Origin: Rhabditophanes sp. KR3021
Taxonomy: Eukaryota; Nematoda; Chromadorea; Rhabditida; Alloionematidae
Direction: 5' to 3'
Assembly: GCA_963281155.1 (NCBI GenBank)
Contig: CAUJLY010000003.1
Location: 4,464,001 to 4,528,000, forward strand
Length of the DNA stretch: 64,000 nucleotides
The stretch's first letter is position 1; each line of letters begins with the position of its first letter. The notes under the pieces were generated by a model. The model was not told the DNA's origin. It saw nothing but the letters and a program-made list of their open reading frames with translations, and made no database searches. Below are positions 22,818 through 33,918 of the stretch, one piece after another. The position numbers and the translations under genes are program-made.

Positions 22818-25800
22818 TTAACGACGCTTATTTCCGTAATCAAATGATGGTTTTGGCGGAGATGGCAACTGAGAATCTTTTTTGTTATTTAAACTGCTTC
22901 TTGCTTTTTTAAATGAAGATTCATTTTTAAGATCAGAGTGATTTGGTCGTTTTTTACCTTTTGAATCGGAGGAATGGTGATGTTTAGAATCAGATGATAT
23001 GTGATGGTGAAGCTTGGTTCGATCAAGATTTAAATATTTTTTGTAAATTGTCTTAGCATCAACTTCTCCCTTGATAAAGGAAGACAAAAATATCCAGAGA
23101 TAACTAAACCATTTTGCAATCAGATCCCTGCTTCTTTTTTCTTTTTCTAAATCAGCCATTTCGTCTCTGATGAAATCACCAAGTTTTAAAAGATACCGCC
23201 GACTATCATCTGTATCCAAGTCTTCGCAATTGACTAATTTCCTGATATATTTTGACACAGGTTTATACAAGTCAATGCATTTTTTGAATGTTTTGCCTTT
23301 TTTATCATCGAGATCTTGCGAATACTTGATCGTGTCGATTTGCAGTGAATTTATGAAGGAATGACCCTTTTCGGGGTTTTTGTCTATCGGTTTCTTTTTG
23401 CTTGATTCTCCTTTAACATGATGGCTATGAAGATTATTGTCATCTTTTTTTACCAATTTTTTACCCACAACTTTTTTGTTCAAACCCTTGGCTAAGTGCC
23501 TTAATAAAACATCAATTCGAGTTTGCAAATGCTTTGGTTGAGGTTTCTTTTCACGTTCTTTTAAGAATATTTTATCCGTCAAACCTGAAATTTTGTGTAT
23601 TTATTAAATTAGATTTTTTAAAATCTTACCAAGGTCAGGATCCATTTTTATCGCTTCCCAATTCCCAAATCCATTTTTGTAGACCCCTCTGAGTAAAGCG
23701 TTGTCGTCAGCTTCTCCCCATATGATATCCCAATTGAGTTGTGATTTAGGTCTATTAGGCATTTTAAACCCATTAATGCTACCAGTTTTGTTTATATGAG
23801 CTTTTATTGCGATATGGAGGGGTTCAAGATCAGATTGAGGTTTAAGTAACTAAAACACGACCATGACATAAATTAGAATATTTACGTAAAAATACATTTT
23901 TTAATTTTTTAATTGCTGTTTAGTAAACACTCTACCAGCTTCTGTTTTATATTTGTACCTTTCAAACTTGAATTCAGCTTAAAACCATTTACATGTCATA
24001 GCTATAATTTGAGGTCAAATACACACTTACTAATTCATTTGCTCATTTTAGTGCTCAACATCATCCCTTATTGAGTGTTTATTAAACTATTATGGAAGAT
24101 AAGAATAAGGCTAGCATCTCATACAAACGAGGTGATGATTCTATTTCAAGAACCTTTGGAAAGAGTACGAGCATAAATATAGAGAAGAAAATTGGTTGCT
24201 CTGGCAATAGAATGCCAGCAGAGGAAGATTAGGAATCGGAGAGTGAAGCAGAGGAAGATGAAGAGACAGATGAAGAAGACAATGAGAAAAACGACTTCCA
24301 AGCTTTAGAAGGTACATATTCTGTTTACGTAATGTGCAACAAGGCCAAAAAGTTCTATTATGGCGAAACTGCCAATACCAAAAAACGTTCTGGTCGGCAT
24401 GGGTAGATGCAACTTCTGGAACACCAGCCGTCATCAAAAAGCTTAAGGAATCTAAATATCGCAACCTTGCGAAATCAACACTGGCAACTGATTTTCAATG
24501 CTTGCAATGTGAAAGGTTTTTTGGAAGCAAACAAGTTCGTAGTTTTCATAAAAGAAAAAGTGGTTGTCAACAGTTAATGGATTTCGTGGAAGATTTCAAT
24601 AAAACAGAAACAGCTGCTAGTCTACTGGCCAAAATCAAAGCTCATGCTGCAGACAAAAATGGGTGTTATGACTATATATTAATAGACCCAAGAGTAGTTC
24701 GCAACAAGTGGACCAGAGCTGATGTTAAGAATGGGATTGTTATGCCGGTGAAACCGAACATTTTGATACGAGAATCAGTTCGCACAAAACAAATCTCAAT
24801 ACTTGTGTCGACTTGGAACTGATATTTGACGGAAAACATTGAAAGTATTCTTATCGATGCTCTAAGAAAACAGACCACCAACTCGAAGTCCTCGTTCGAT
24901 AAAGTCTGTTATCTCTTTCCCGAAATGAAGAGTCAAGTCGCTGAACTTATCCTAGATGAGTTTTTTGTTGCTAATGATAAGTCATCCATTGTATTAAGTT
25001 AAATTTTTGATTTTGTTAGGTAATAAACTAAATGATTTTTTGTTGTTAATATTACATGTTTTACAGGAATTTCAATAGATCCTATTTTAAGCATAGGACC
25101 TTTGTCGTGTTTCTTTTTCAGATTTGTCATCCACAGTCTCTGGATAGTTTGAGGTAGCTTCTTCGCACAGCTTTAAAATTTCATTTGCTAAAAGCAACAC
25201 TTCACTTTGACTATGATCTTCCAATTCGGCATCTTCGGCTATTTGTTCAATTCTTTCTAACGGAAACCCGAACTTTCTAAAGCTTTTAAAGAACTTTTTC
25301 AATTCAGGAGTTGTAAATCCCAGAAGCAACTTATCTTTCTTAGAGTTTTTTCTCTTTCTGTCATCTTCACTGTCTGATTCAGACTTATCTTTATTATTCT
25401 TTCTTCGTCCTTCACTTCGGAAAAGATCAACGTCATGAATTTTAACTCTTTGTCTAACTCCTAATACAACATTCTCATCTTCCTTGTCATCATTTTCAAG
25501 ATTCGCCCGTTCTGCTTCGGGAATGATATCCGCCCAATCGGTCTGCTTATCATTGACCATTGCTAAATCTTTTTCCTCATCAATAACAAAGTTTGCATAT
25601 TTAAATGCTGACAAGAAGTCTGAATCTTGAACTGGTGCTTCGCATTCTCTAGTTTCAGCACTTTGAAGGATCGTGTCAATATCGACTTCAGGTTCTTCGC
25701 CTTCTTCGTCTGCTTCTTTGAACAGTTCAGCAGCTCCGAACTTCAAGATGGCATTTAATTCATTTTTATCAAAGGGAATGCTTTTGTTTGAGGAAACTGC

Positions 25801-28528
25801 ATTTTTAGACAAGACTGTCTTTCCACTAGTGTCCATTCTTTGGATTACCAAGTGATCAAGTACCAACTTTTGTTTAGCTCTTTCTACGATATCTTCTTCC
25901 ACAGAACCTTTGGTAACTAATCTATAGATATTAACTTGCTTCTTCTGCCCGATCCTATGAGCTCTAGCTATCGCTTGTCTGTCCACCTGAGGATTCCAGT
26001 CAGAGTCAAAAATAATGACCGTGTCAGCAGTTGTTAAGTTGATGCCTAACCCTCCAGCTCTAAAATATATGAACATAAATAAAGATTTTTCCTTTTAAAT
26101 AGTACCTAGTTGACAGCAAGAAACAGAAGTCAGTTGATCCAGGAGCATTGAAATGGTCTAATGCCTGCTTTCTCAATTCAGATCTCATTGAACCATCGAG
26201 ACGTTGTGATTGAAATTGTCTTAACATCAAATACTCCTGCAGAATATCGAGCATCATCACCATCTGCGAAAATATCAAAACTCTATGTCCAGTGTCCTTT
26301 AATCTGCATAAAAGCTTATCTAGTAGAATTAACTTTCCCGAATCTTTAAGCAATTGTTGGAGCTTTAATTTGGGATCGATTTCGATGTAGTCATTTTCAC
26401 GGATCAATGTTGAATGATTGCAACATTTTTTCAATTCCATCATCAGGTTGACAAAGCCATTGATAGATCCTTTAACTCCTTTGCTAAGTTCTTTATAATT
26501 CTTGGTCAAAATCCACTTGTAATATTGTTTTTGATGTTTCGTCATGTCAACTCTTAGAATTTGTTCAACTTTAGCTAATAAAGACTTTTCGACGTCTTTT
26601 TTGATTCTTCTCAATAAGAACGGCTCAAGCTTTTTGTGCAAAGCTGAAATTCCTAGATGATCCTTTTCTTGATGATCGGATTCAAATTGAGGCCAGGAGT
26701 AGAATATCTCCGGGCTAATAAAATGCAACAAAGCCCATAATTCTTTTAACGAATTTTGTAATGGAGTACCAGTAATTAATAGTCTATGATTAGTAGAAAA
26801 ATTTGTCAAGCAAGCATACAACAAACTTTCAGTATTTTTCAATCTATGTGCTTCATCCACAGCTAGACAAGCCCATTCGATAGTTCCTAGGAAAGTCTTA
26901 TCCTTCAATAAAATCTCATAGGTAGTTAGAATTGCATTGCACTTGAGTTTTTTGGTGCCAGGGATGAATAACTCATATTGTTTGATGATTTCGCGTGAAG
27001 AAGTATCACCCATATATGTAACGACATTCATCCCAGAACCCCAGTTTACAAACTCACGTTGCCAAGCTGTCAAAGTACTCAGAGGAACTACAACTAGGAA
27101 AGGTCCGTATAAATTATGTAAGTTATAAAGTGATGCTAAGAAACTGATCGACTGGATAGTTTTCCCTAGGCCCATCTCATCAGCCAGGATATTCGAATAA
27201 CCACTGCACCAGGCATGAAGCATCCAGTTTAGCCCTTCTAGTTGATAATCACGTAATTCTTGTTCCTGATTTTCGGAATTCATTAGAAAATCATACATGA
27301 CCTCAGACTTAACAAATTTCGGTCTTCTTCTCATTACATTCGAAGATTTATGAGGAGCTTTGGTGGAATTAATTCTGAAATTATACTCGGCAATTGCCTT
27401 CGGAGCATATCGTTTAACTAAAGCTTCATCCTCCCAAGTAGAATCAACGTATGCTTGTCCATTCCATTTGATAAAATATTCAATGCCTTCCAATCCCTGC
27501 TCTTCTTTTTCTCTTGAGACTTGATGTGAAATTACTCGTTCGATTTCCTTATATTGAGCAACTAACTCGCGATGCATTTCTTGCTCACAATCGTAATATT
27601 CAATATATTCTTTGTCTGCACGAGCCAGCCACTCGTCGACTTCCTTTTGTTTCCTTAAGTAATTGTCAATTTTCTTCAATCCCTTAACATTTGCGGCTTT
27701 CAGTGAATGTTCTGATTCATATGTGTTATGGATATGCGCTCGCCCGGCCCATTTGACCAAAAATTGAATTTCCTTTTTTGATGAATCATCTAAAAATATA
27801 AATAAGTAATTACACAAATAAATAATCAAATAATTACAAAAATAAATGAACAAACAATTTAAAAAAATAAAGGAACAAATAATTGTAAGACCAAATATTA
27901 ACTTACTTTCCATATTTGGATCTCCTTTATCTTCAACATGATAACAAGTTGTTTTGCTTCCTGTGGCTCCAACCGTTCCATAGCGGTGATTTAAAATTCT
28001 TTCAACTACCTCAAATTTTACCCCCGTAGTGTCACGAGTCTTTTCTTCAACTTCTTCCCCATACTCCCATTCTAGGACATCGCTCTCATGCACATCTGAT
28101 TCAGATGAGGCATCTTTGTAATTAACTTTAGATTTACTTTCAGCTCCCCATTTACTTCTGGTACTTTTTTCAACAGGTTTGGCCTTTTTGGCAACTTGTC
28201 TTGATCTACCTCCGTAATCACTTGATGTTGAACTTGAGCCGGATTCATCATCCGAATCCTCAAGTTTCCCTCGAGCCTTTCTTTTAGTTTTCTTAGGAGA
28301 CTCATCTACTACATATCTAGGCACTTCAGCTCTAGAACGTGTAGATCTTCTGACAAAGTTGTCCTCAACTCGAGTATTAGTTCGGGTTGTAGTAGTACGA
28401 GTAGAAGTACGTGTAGGCAAAACTTCCTCAGATGAACTAGATTGACTCTCCTCACTAGTTGAAGCTTTAAACGGGGATCCCTCCTTAGATGTCACATCGG
28501 AACTGTTATCTTCATTTTCGGATGTCAT
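22818..28528 (-). CDS. chd-1: Chromodomain helicase CHD1 (with one frameshift)
   Basis: Exons: 27907-28528, 26106-27789, 25029-26059, 23630-23849, 22818-23584; about 1440 aa. Order of domains: Ser/acidic/Arg N-terminus; tandem chromodomains ([30 protein letters not shown]); SNF2 ATPase with [14 protein letters not shown] and VDEAHRLKN; helicase C lobe ([36 protein letters not shown]). Then come the SANT/SLIDE region ([30 protein letters not shown]) and the CHD1 helical C-terminal domain ([24 protein letters not shown]). CHD1 spaces nucleosomes and binds H3K4me3. A one-base excess in the T5 run at 25114-25118 (A5 in the gene sense) breaks the frame; past it the family sequence resumes as [17 protein letters not shown]. 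The ATG lies directly after a TTTTTTTCAG acceptor. Intron 23850-25028 carries a mobile copy. Confidence 0.95.
23850..25028 (+). mobile_element. Intron-resident element copy 5 (CHD1 intron 3, subfamily A, most complete)
   Basis: Host donor (sense) is TTA|GTTTATTACC; on the plus strand this is GGTAATAAAC, so the element's AATAAA overlaps the host splice donor. The plus-strand 5' region (TTTTTTAATTTTTTAATTG, TAAACACTCTA, AGCTATAATTTGAGGTCAAA, CTCATTTTAG) matches the PDIA3 copy at 30068 and the TTC19 copy at 60993 before their start codons. The gene begins at ATG 24091. A CATTTTAG acceptor-like site sits upstream of the ATG in all three copies, suggesting that the element gene is spliced from its own strand. 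Confidence 0.7.
24091..25002 (+). pseudogene. GIY-YIG plus zinc-finger protein gene in CHD1 intron (decayed)
   Basis: Reading on the plus strand from 24091: [20 protein letters not shown]; an acidic stretch; DFQALEG then [19 protein letters not shown] and KKRSGRH (about 24296-24402). This has the GIY-YIG core order: aromatic-rich strand, YYGET, the conserved Arg and a His. After a frame change comes a C2H2-like finger [20 protein letters not shown] (24499-24558). Next is [15 protein letters not shown] (about 24668-24712), resembling the YFLIDPR strand of copy 1, and finally [18 protein letters not shown] and [16 protein letters not shown]. The last block carries the Glu expected in GIY-YIG enzymes. 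A frameshift near 24400 and stops near 24230 and 24822 disable it. Domain names are inference from motif order; a profile search was not possible. Confidence 0.6.
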
Positions 28529-29131
28529 CTGAAAAAAATTCAATTATTATAATATTTAATCATAAATAAGGGTATAAAGATAATTAACAACAAACTTAAG
28601 TCTATAATAGCTAAGTTACCAGGTTCGCAAAGTATCAAATTTAAAAGGTAAACTAAAGAACGTTTTCAATGGCAAACGTTGAAAGAACCAATAGCCTATT
28701 TATTAATTCAATTAGGCACAATTTGACCAACAAATAAATCTGTTGTCGTCAATCTTTGAACAAACTAAAAAAGCCCGTTTGAGATTGCAATTTTTATCAA
28801 ATCATTTTTCCAACGTTTCTTCTCTGTGAGAAAGCGGAAGGTTGTTACGTTGATGTTAAGCGTATAGTATAAATGAACCGATTTATATGCATTGCCAAGT
28901 ATTAATACAAATGACGACAACTCACAAATTATTGATATTAAATTGCACGTGGAAGAAGAAGTTCATTATTAAAAGGCCTTTTATATTAACTTTACAAAAA
29001 AACAAATTAAAAAACAACAGATAATAGGTAAAATTTGTAAAGACTTTGACAACTTCTTGCAAAGATTAAGAGATTGACAAAGGTTGTTATATCATTCAAA
29101 ATAAATTACTGCCATAATAGTTTCATTTAAT
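28529..29131. other. Intergenic, CHD1 promoter and PDIA3 3' UTR
   Basis: 603 bp, AT-rich. No gene or repeat seen. A TTTTTTTCAG acceptor abuts the CHD1 ATG, so a 5' UTR exon or a trans-splice may lie here. Confidence 0.4.
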
Positions 29132-32100
29132 TTAAAGTTCGGCCTTCTTTGGTTTTCCAGCTTTGTCAAATGCTTTGAGTCCATCGGTGGAGTGGGCGGC
29201 AATGAATTTGATAAAGGATGGGGCATCTCTTCCTCCGCTGTATGGGACTGGAGTCTTGGTGTTCTTAGGGATCCAGAAAAGAGTTGGGAATCCTTGGACA
29301 TTGAAGCCTGGTGGAACGTCATTGGCAGTTGCGTCTAGCTTGGCTAAAACAATGTAAGTGAGGTTAATATAGGTATAAAGAATTCGGATTCAATTTGATC
29401 CACCAAAACTATTTACTAAATGTTTTATAAAGTAACTTTGTAGCAATTTAAACATAGTAATGTATTGCGCTTTTATCAAACTTACCGAGAATAACATCTT
29501 CATTGGCTAACTTATCAGCTAAGTCTTCAAAAACGGGGGCAAGTGTCTTACAATGACCGCACCTAAGGAATGTTATTAATCATAAATAGAAAAAATAAAC
29601 TTACCATGGAGCGTAGAAATAAATTAAGACATCGCTAGTTGCATCGGTGATGAGTTCCTTGAAGTTTCTTGCGACGGCAATCTTTACATTATCTTGAGTC
29701 TCTGGTACTGGCTCAGACTTGAAGAATGGCTCAGCTTTTCCTGATAAAACAAGATCAACAAAGTCACGGAGATTGTCCATGGAGAATTCGGATTCCATTC
29801 TGAATTTTCCGTCAGCAGAGAAAGCGGCAATGATTGGTTTGTCGGAATCCTTTCTATCAGCAAGTCCAGCAGATTCAATTTCTGAATCAAAGGCGTCTTT
29901 GGATGAGACGGCGAAGGTGGCTTTTCTCTTGTAATCTTGGGCGACTTTAAGTACTCTGTTTCTCCAGTAGTTAGACCCCTTTGGATCCTTGACGTAGTCG
30001 ACGTTGTAGTAAGCAACGAACAATGGACGAGCAGTGAATTGGAAAAGATTTTCTTGAGTTCTGTATCCTGAAATTCCATTTTGTAAATTAAATATCAACG
30101 TAAAAAGATTGTATGTTTTTGATTTTTAAATTATTGTGTTAGTGAAACACTCTAAAAACTCTTGTCTAAGGCTTGTGCCTTTGAAATTTGAATGTTAGCT
30201 AAAAGCTATTTACGCGCTATAGCTATATTTGGGATCAAATACACATTTACCAATTCATTTTGTTTATTTTAGTCCTCCATATCGTCTTTTGTTAGGTGTT
30301 TATTAAATCTGTCATGGAAGAGAACAAGAAACTAAAGTTTCATGCAATAGAGGGATGATGAGATTTCTCGACTATTTGCAAAGAGTGCTAGTATATACGC
30401 GGAGAAGAAAATTGCTTGCTCTGACGATAGAAGTAGCATACCTTTCGTTAGAAGTGAGAAGTTTGTGGATAAAAGTAAGTCTAAACTGCATTGTTTGAAT
30501 AGTTCTTCCATTTTAGGTAAACTTCAAATAGCTGGTAGACAAAGTAATGGGTTTGCTGTTGGAAGAGCTAGTCTGCCACAAAATTATGACCTAGTTATTG
30601 ATGGTAAGCATTTATTATTGTAATAAGTATTTAGATCAATCTGAAAGTGGAATGGATGAGTCTGCTTTCAATCAAGACGAGAAGTTAAGTATAGAAGAAA
30701 GAAAGCAGTTTGTCGAACTCATTAATATGGCTAAAATACCCTATGCTAGTACAACAACATTCGAAAAAGAAAAGTATCGGAACTACAAAGAAGGTGAATT
30801 AGATTAAGAAGCTTCAATGCCTGCTGAACAAGATTTACAAGCGTTGGAAGAGGATCAATTTGTTTACATGATGCACAATGAGACGAGAAACTACTATTTT
30901 GGAGAGATTGTAAATAAGAACAAACGTTTAAGGAACATTCAACGGATGTCTTGATTGCAAAACGCTACAAAAGTCGCTTAAGCAGGAATGAAGCGATCAT
31001 GCGCCAAGACTTTGGTTCAATAGCAAAAGCGGTTAAAGCAATATCTATGGGTGGGTTATCAAAAAGATTTGCCAAAATAGAGAGAACATGCTTAATTGCA
31101 AATTGGGTAGACGTGGTCAATCTGGGAAAAGACATTACCTCAGATCCCGCTTTAAACCTATTTACCAGCAAAGCAATGGGTAGATATTTCGAGGAAGAAG
31201 TAGTTACTAATGTTATATTAACTGAAATCAAAGAAACTAAACAAATCAATGGTTTACCGAGAAATCAAAATTACCTCTGGTTACCCATGTATTCTTTGTG
31301 GAAAATGGTTTAAAACTAAAGATATCCTTACTATCCACAAAAGAAATAGATCACATCTGTTAAACTTTAATTTTGATTGTCTTGTTTAATAAAGTCAACT
31401 ATTTCACATTTTTCTAAAACCCTTAATTTTGATTGTTAACTTTAATAAACTGTACCAGCAAGTCCGTTGGTGTCGTGAATAAGGAAAGCCTTGATCTTAT
31501 CGGTGTCGTAATTTCCGTCGTATTTGAATTCTGGGGCATCGAATTTGTTCAACAATTTAGATGGAGCATAAACAACAATATCATCGGTGTATCCAACTTT
31601 GGCAAGAACTTCTTTGTTGGTAGAGAAACCAAATCTGAATCTGTCTCTTTCGGTATCGGCAACCTTTTGGAAAGAGTCCATAAGTTTAGATTCAGTTTCG
31701 AAAAATCCAACGACGGCAGAGTCATCAGAAGCAAGGAAAGCTTTGTATTCGGCAACAGTGTTCAATTCTTTGGCAGAGGGGCCAGATTGGAGTCTCATGA
31801 ACTTGACCATACCTTCGGCATCTCTTGGACCTTCATAATCACCAACGGCAACTCCTTTACGGAAGATTTTAAGTGTTGGGTATCCTAAATTCAATTTTGT
31901 AAATTTAATATTAACGTAAAAAGATTGCATGTTGTAAATTTTTTAGTTATTCTGTTGATGAAACACTCTAAAAACTCTTATCGGCGACTTTGTGCGTTTG
32001 AAAGAACCTAAAGGCCATCATGTTTTCATTTATTAGAGAAAACATTCTAAGAAATGAGTGTACCCTAATTAACTCTCTTAGACTACAACTTACCAAATCT

Positions 32101-32838
32101 GATTCAAGCAGGCCCTCATTTGAAGAAACTCAAAACACGTTTCCAGAAATGAATGGCGAAGTCACAGATCTTATACAAGGATAATTCTTTAAAGCTAATA
32201 ATATTAAAGATGATGATTATTTTTTCAAAAAAATTAATTTTGATTATTTTTGTTTAATAAAGTACCAACCTTTTACACCGTATTTCTCACAAGTTTTAGT
32301 TTCTACAGTACAATCAACGTCAATTAAAGTAACTGGTGGATCGGCAACCTTCAATTTCTTGGCAGCTACAGAGTAGTCTGCAGCCATTTTCTTACAGTGT
32401 CCACACGTAAAAATAAAGGAATTAATAATTAAATTACAACAAATTATAAAAGTTGGTTTAACTTTAGAAATATTACTTTACAAAACACTTTTTAGGATTT
32501 CTTCCTATTTTAATGTGCTTTGTAAAAGTATTGGTTTTGACTAATACCAAAGAAGCAAAGTCGTGAATTATGCAGAATAATCATCAAATATTGTTTATTG
32601 ACAAATTTTTGATCATTATTCTTTTCATAACTTTCTAAGTACGAAAACGTTATTAAGTTAAATTTTGTTCCACCTAGGCCATTAAAAATTAAACTTATCA
32701 TGGAGCATAAAATTTGATTACAGCAAGGTCATGGTCTTCGATTTGAGATTCAAACGTTTCATCAGTCAAGACAAGTTGCGCAGTAGAATAAGCAACCATT
32801 GCTAAAACAGCAACTGCAAGAAATGTAAAAGTCTTCAT
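29132..32838 (-). CDS. pdi-3: Protein disulfide isomerase A3 / ERp57 type
   Basis: Exons: 32699-32838, 32270-32406, 31456-31884, 29605-30067, 29486-29562, 29132-29343; phases agree, 485 aa. Signal peptide MKTFTFLAVAVLAMVAYSTA is followed by thioredoxin domain a (FYAPW-CGHCK), domains b and b' (PTLKIFRKGV, FMRLQSGPSAKEL, VADTERDRF, YDGNYDTDKIKAF, GYRTQENLFQF, NVDYVKDPKGSNYWRNR) and domain a' (FYAPW-CGHCK, AKLDATANDV, FPTLFWIP). The C-terminus is KKAEL, a KDEL-like ER-retrieval tail. It catalyses disulfide formation and exchange on glycoproteins in the ER. The wording is very close to C. elegans PDI-3. In both thioredoxin domains an intron splits the Trp codon just before CGHC at the same phase. 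The first of these introns appears to be AT-AC. Introns 2 and 3 are mobile intron copies. Confidence 0.96.
29344..29485 (+). mobile_element. Short intron sharing the acceptor-side end of copy 4 (possible non-coding family member)
   Basis: This 142-bp PDIA3 intron has no ORF. On the plus strand, next to the host acceptor, it reads TTAATATAGGTATAAAGAAT, CGGATTCAATTTGATCC and later TAGCAATTTAAA. AP-2 intron 2 at the matching place has TTAATATAAACATAAAGAGT, AGGATTCAATTTTATC and ACCAATTTAAAG. The similarity spans roughly 50-60 bp. It may be an internally deleted, non-autonomous member. The call is tentative because short AT-rich introns can resemble each other. Confidence 0.35.
30068..31455 (+). 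mobile_element. Intron-resident element copy 6 (PDIA3 intron 3, subfamily A)
   Basis: Host splice is GCTG|GTACAG...TTTCAG|GATACAG. The plus-strand 5' zone (TATCAACGTAAAAAGATTG, TGTTAGTGAAACACTCTAAA, AAAGCTATTTACGCGC, TTTATTTTAG) matches copies 5, 7 and 9. The element gene starts at ATG 30314 (after a one-base shift: RDDEISRLFAKSASIYAEKK). It has a candidate intron of its own (GTAAGT...CCATTTTAG, about 30474-30515). Further on are DLQALEEDQFVYMMHNETR, NYYFGE at 30831-30908, a 120-codon open block at 30951-31313 and a C2H2-like finger CILCGKWFKTKDILTIHKRN at 31288-31350. The end motif TTTAATTTTGATTGTC, TTGTTTAATAAA occurs at about 31365-31393 and again in shorter form just before the host donor. 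The C-terminal Glu block is missing. Confidence 0.65.
31885..32269 (+). mobile_element. Intron-resident element copy 7 (PDIA3 intron 2, internally deleted)
   Basis: A 385-bp intron. The first ~110 bp on the plus strand repeat copy 6 nearly word for word (TTTTGTAAATTTAATATTAA, CGTAAAAAGATTGCATG, TGATGAAACACTCTAAAAAC). The interior then jumps to the C-terminal protein block (NSLRLQLTKSDSSRPSFEE, FPEMNGEVTDLI), equivalent to the TTC19 copy. The end is TTAATTTTGATTATTTTTG then TTTAATAAAGTAC. Thus both ends are kept while the middle is deleted, the pattern expected of a non-autonomous derivative. Both PDIA3 copies lie at phase-1 sites with G before and GATAC after. Confidence 0.7.
32407..32698 (-). 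other. Apparent AT-AC intron in PDIA3
   Basis: On the minus strand the exon ends CCATG and the next bases are ATAAGTTTAATT; the following exon begins GTGTGGACACTGT and is preceded by TTTATTTTTAC. Joining CCA TG to G TGT GGA CAC rebuilds APWCGHC exactly. No GT donor or AG acceptor in the vicinity keeps the frame and the motif. The intron is 292 bp. The donor word ATAAGT resembles a U2-type site with its first base changed rather than the U12 consensus ATATCC. TTCCTTTAT near the 3' end resembles a U12 branch site in part. Confidence 0.65.
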
Positions 32839-33918
32839 TATAAGTTCTGGATATCAATAATAACCAATTTAAGAGATATACTTGATCTGAAAAGTAAGAT
32901 ATAATATAACCAAAACGCAATCTAACGAAAGTTACGAAAAGAATAAATTGAGTAAAATGACAAAAATGAACACGTATTAAAAATGATCCGTTTATATGCA
33001 AACAAAAGGCGGAGGAATCCTACGAGTGGCGATTTAAGACCTACACGTGTACAACTACCACCACAAATCAATTTTTTTGGGTTGACAAAAAACGACAGAG
33101 AAAGTTAGAAAATAGACAACAAGATCATTAATACGTGGAAGGTAATTGGACCAGAAGGTCACTAACTAATATGGACAACAAACAGAGTATGCAAATAGTC
33201 AGAGTGTGTAACCGTTTAATGAAGGGATATTTATACAAATATTAATAAGGACACCGCATTGCAATGCCACGTAAGCATTCAATTAGTTGTAAGATATTTA
33301 GCACCTCCCAATAAATAGGTTGCAAAAGTTAAGCAGAAAGGTTGTGACCTTGAACATTAAAATACTGTTTTTATGTCAAGGAAGAAAAATAGATATAAAA
33401 AATATCAATTTGACTTTTTTAAGAACGTACAAGATGTAGTTTCTTGGGAAAATGTTGTATTGATGACGTAATTTTTAAATATGTAGATGTTCATTGATAA
33501 ATCATTTTCAAAGAAGTTGGAAAATTGTATCCAACAAATAAACTTAGAAAAAGACTATGTTATGGCTTAACCTGGCTATTATGGACTTGGTTAAACAGAT
33601 TGCATACTTGTTTTTAGAATTCGATTTAAAAAAGAGTTATGAAGCTAGTGTCTGTTATACTTAATACGATAATGAATTTAAACGGTTTATCATACGTTTA
33701 TTTTGGTTAATATGAATTCAAAAACAACAAAATACGTTCCGTGAAGGATTTGTCTATCAAATATTAGTATGGTTCATAACGAAAATTGAGCATTTTGGCC
33801 TTCTTGCTATTTGGTAATAAAGCATATACCAAAGCCATCTTTGATTTCCACCCAAGAAAAATGGCAATTAAAAGATATATAAATCTAGTTCGCATTCCTT
33901 AAATAGTATCTATTCAAG
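32839..33918. other. Divergent intergenic region
   Basis: 1.08 kb between the start of PDIA3 (-) and the start of the propeller-like gene (+). It presumably contains both promoters. I did not recognise ER-stress elements or any other named motif. No ORF supported. Confidence 0.4.

Noticed and set aside
23850..25028. Penelope-like retroelement as the explanation for GIY-YIG plus zinc finger
   Set aside because: No reverse transcriptase motif (such as a YxDD box) was found in any copy and the intron-to-intron identity is not expected of Penelope elements; kept only as an alternative to test.
27790..27906. In-frame hydrophobic segment inside CHD1 that looks like a membrane helix
   Set aside because: It is a 117-bp AT-rich intron with good GTAAGT and TTTTTAG ends that happens to stay open; removing it restores the chromodomain.
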